A DNA stretch of 64,000 nt, from positions 186,001 through 250,000 of the forward strand of contig NZ_WVRE01000006.1 of the NCBI RefSeq assembly GCF_013111185.1. The letters run 5' to 3'. Every line of letters begins with the position of its first letter. The stretch's first letter is position 1. Position numbers and translations under genes: made by a program. The notes beneath the pieces are model-generated. The model was not told the origin of the DNA. It saw nothing but the letters and a program-made list of their open reading frames with translations, and did no database searches. Positions 63,145-64,000 of the stretch are shown here, one piece after another. Origin of the DNA: Ruegeria sp. HKCCD7303 (GTDB lineage: Bacteria > Pseudomonadota > Alphaproteobacteria > Rhodobacterales > Rhodobacteraceae).

Positions 63145-64000
63145 TCAATAGCTGTATTCCGGGAAAATCCGGGTCAGGTCGCCATTCCAGTCGCCATTGT
63201 AGTGATCCAGCAACTCATCTGCCGGAACCTTACCAGTGTCGATGCTTTCCTTGAGCGCGTTCAGGAAATGTGTCTCATCCGGGACCAGCCCCCCAGCACC
63301 GGCGCGCGCGCGGGCCTTCAACCCGGCCTCAGAGATCGCAACAACCTCGCGCGCCAGATCGTGCATTTTGATGTCACCGACCTGCGCCTGAAGGCCATTG
63401 ACTGCAGCTTGCACGCGCAGTTCCTCGCGCGTTTCCGCATCCCAGCCCTTGACCAAATCCCACGCCGCGTCCAGCGCGCCCTGATCGTAAGTCAAACCAA
63501 CCCAGAAGGCGGGCAGCGCACACAAGCGACGCCACGGGCCACCATCCGCCCCGCGCATCTCCATGTATTTCTTGATCCGTGCTTCGGGGAAGGCCGTGGT
63601 CAGGTGATCGGCCCAATCGCTGAGGGTCGGTGTTTCACCCGGCAGAGCAGGCAATTCCCCTTTGAGGAAGTCGCGGAACGACATACCTAGCGCGTTGATA
63701 TACTGGCCGTCGCGATAGACAAAATACATCGGTACATCCAGCGCATATTGTACGTACCGTTCGAACCCAAAGCCGTCTTCGAACACAAAAGGCAGCATAC
63801 CCGTCCGGGCGTCGTCCAGATGCCGCCAGATATGGCTGCGCCAGCTTTTCTGGCCATTGGGCTTGCCTTCAAAGAAAGGCGAATTGGCAAACAAGGCGGT
63901 CGCCACAGGTTGCAGCGCAAGTGCAACGCGCAGTTTCTGCACCATGTCGGCCTCGGACCCGAAGTCGATATTGACCTGAACCGTGCAAGTGCGCCGCATC
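63145..64000 (-). CDS. gshA: Glutamate-cysteine ligase, C-terminal part (runs off window)
   Basis: Makes gamma-glutamylcysteine, the first step of glutathione synthesis. About 285 C-terminal residues are visible; the N-terminal ATP-site part is outside. RRTCTVQVNIDFGSE, SRSHIW-like KSWRSHIWRHLDDARTG and KKYMEMRGADGG are typical of the plant-type GCS2 group common in alphaproteobacteria. It shows an intact 3' end and no terminator that I can see. Confidence 0.9.
   Translation of the reverse strand, partial: MRRTCTVQVNIDFGSEADMVQKLRVALALQPVATALFANSPFFEGKPNGQKSWRSHIWRHLDDARTGMLPFVFEDGFGFERYVQYALDVPMYFVYRDGQYINALGMSFRDFLKGELPALPGETPTLSDWADHLTTAFPEARIKKYMEMRGADGGPWRRLCALPAFWVGLTYDQGALDAAWDLVKGWDAETREELRVQAAVNGLQAQVGDIKMHDLAREVVAISEAGLKARARAGAGGLVPDETHFLNALKESIDTGKVPADELLDHYNGDWNGDLTRIFPEYSY

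Noticed and set aside
61946..63151. 401-codon plus-strand open frame
   Set aside because: Antisense of pheS, a clear gene; sequence rich in His/Arg/Gln as usual for a shadow frame.
1..64000. Mobile elements, CRISPR arrays, rRNA or tRNA genes
   Set aside because: No transposase, integrase, regular short direct repeats or RNA gene was seen on reading; a dedicated scan was not possible.

Overview
The window looks like chromosomal core DNA from an alphaproteobacterium of the Rhodobacteraceae, most likely the Roseobacter group (Ruegeria-like). This rests on gene content: short-chain PHA genes phaA-phaB, COQ9 beside rpsU, the 44-residue aa3 oxidase subunit IV, the alphaproteobacterial (plant-type) glutamate-cysteine ligase, a decaprenyl-type diphosphate synthase, ETF-ubiquinone oxidoreductase, AzlCD and several proteins that are common in this family. 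The species is inferred from family recognition; no search was run. I see no rRNA, tRNA, CRISPR array, insertion sequence or prophage.

Layout. 1-3.1 kb: argH (partial) divergent from a TlpA-like thioredoxin, then small unknown proteins and a sterol-desaturase-family membrane enzyme. 3.2-7.6 kb: a stand-alone EAL protein, phaA and phaB with a PhaR-like operator, a micro-ORF and a GcvA-like LysR regulator. 7.6-14.6 kb: YdcH-like protein, TrmN6-like methyltransferase, DUF2007, prenyl diphosphate synthase, ispE, a TPR protein and ETF-QO. 14.7-17.3 kb: soxR with a SoxR box facing a VOC enzyme gene, greA and a two-helix membrane protein. 17.3-23.1 kb: molybdenum cofactor operon fdhD-mobA-mobB-moeA(fusion)-GNAT, divergent from azlCD. 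23.1-31.3 kb: lipoprotein, oxidase subunit IV, a PLA2-like secreted protein coupled to a membrane GDPD, acyl-CoA dehydrogenase/MBL/DUF6173, threonylcarbamoyl-AMP synthase and YqgE.

31.4-40.1 kb: a stand-alone DsbD-alpha-like protein with a Nudix hydrolase, an RND efflux pair, and an operon of UDG, phosphoesterase, LysE exporter and moaB. 40.2-44.8 kb: a secreted protein made of four-cysteine repeats, then a tightly overlapping six-gene operon pyrB - two unknown membrane proteins - catalytically dead pyrC - plsY - small protein. 45-50.5 kb: YHS protein, outer-membrane barrel, two quinone oxidoreductases around a DUF2189 protein, COQ9, rpsU. 50.7-58 kb: CAP protein with acidic repeats, PPK2, CPBP protease, Lrp/ald pair with two phased operators, MscS, GST, YtoQ. 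58-64 kb: pheS and pheT, split by an A/T-richer gene, a hairpin cluster and an esterase; then partial gshA.

Most of this is ordinary roseobacter chromosome. The parts most worth a second look are the pyrB/pseudo-pyrC operon with its two unknown membrane proteins, the cysteine-repeat protein, the MoeA fusion, a family-4-like UDG that has lost its iron-sulphur ligands, the PLA2-like/GDPD couple, the phased dyads before ald, and the hairpin cluster between pheS and pheT.
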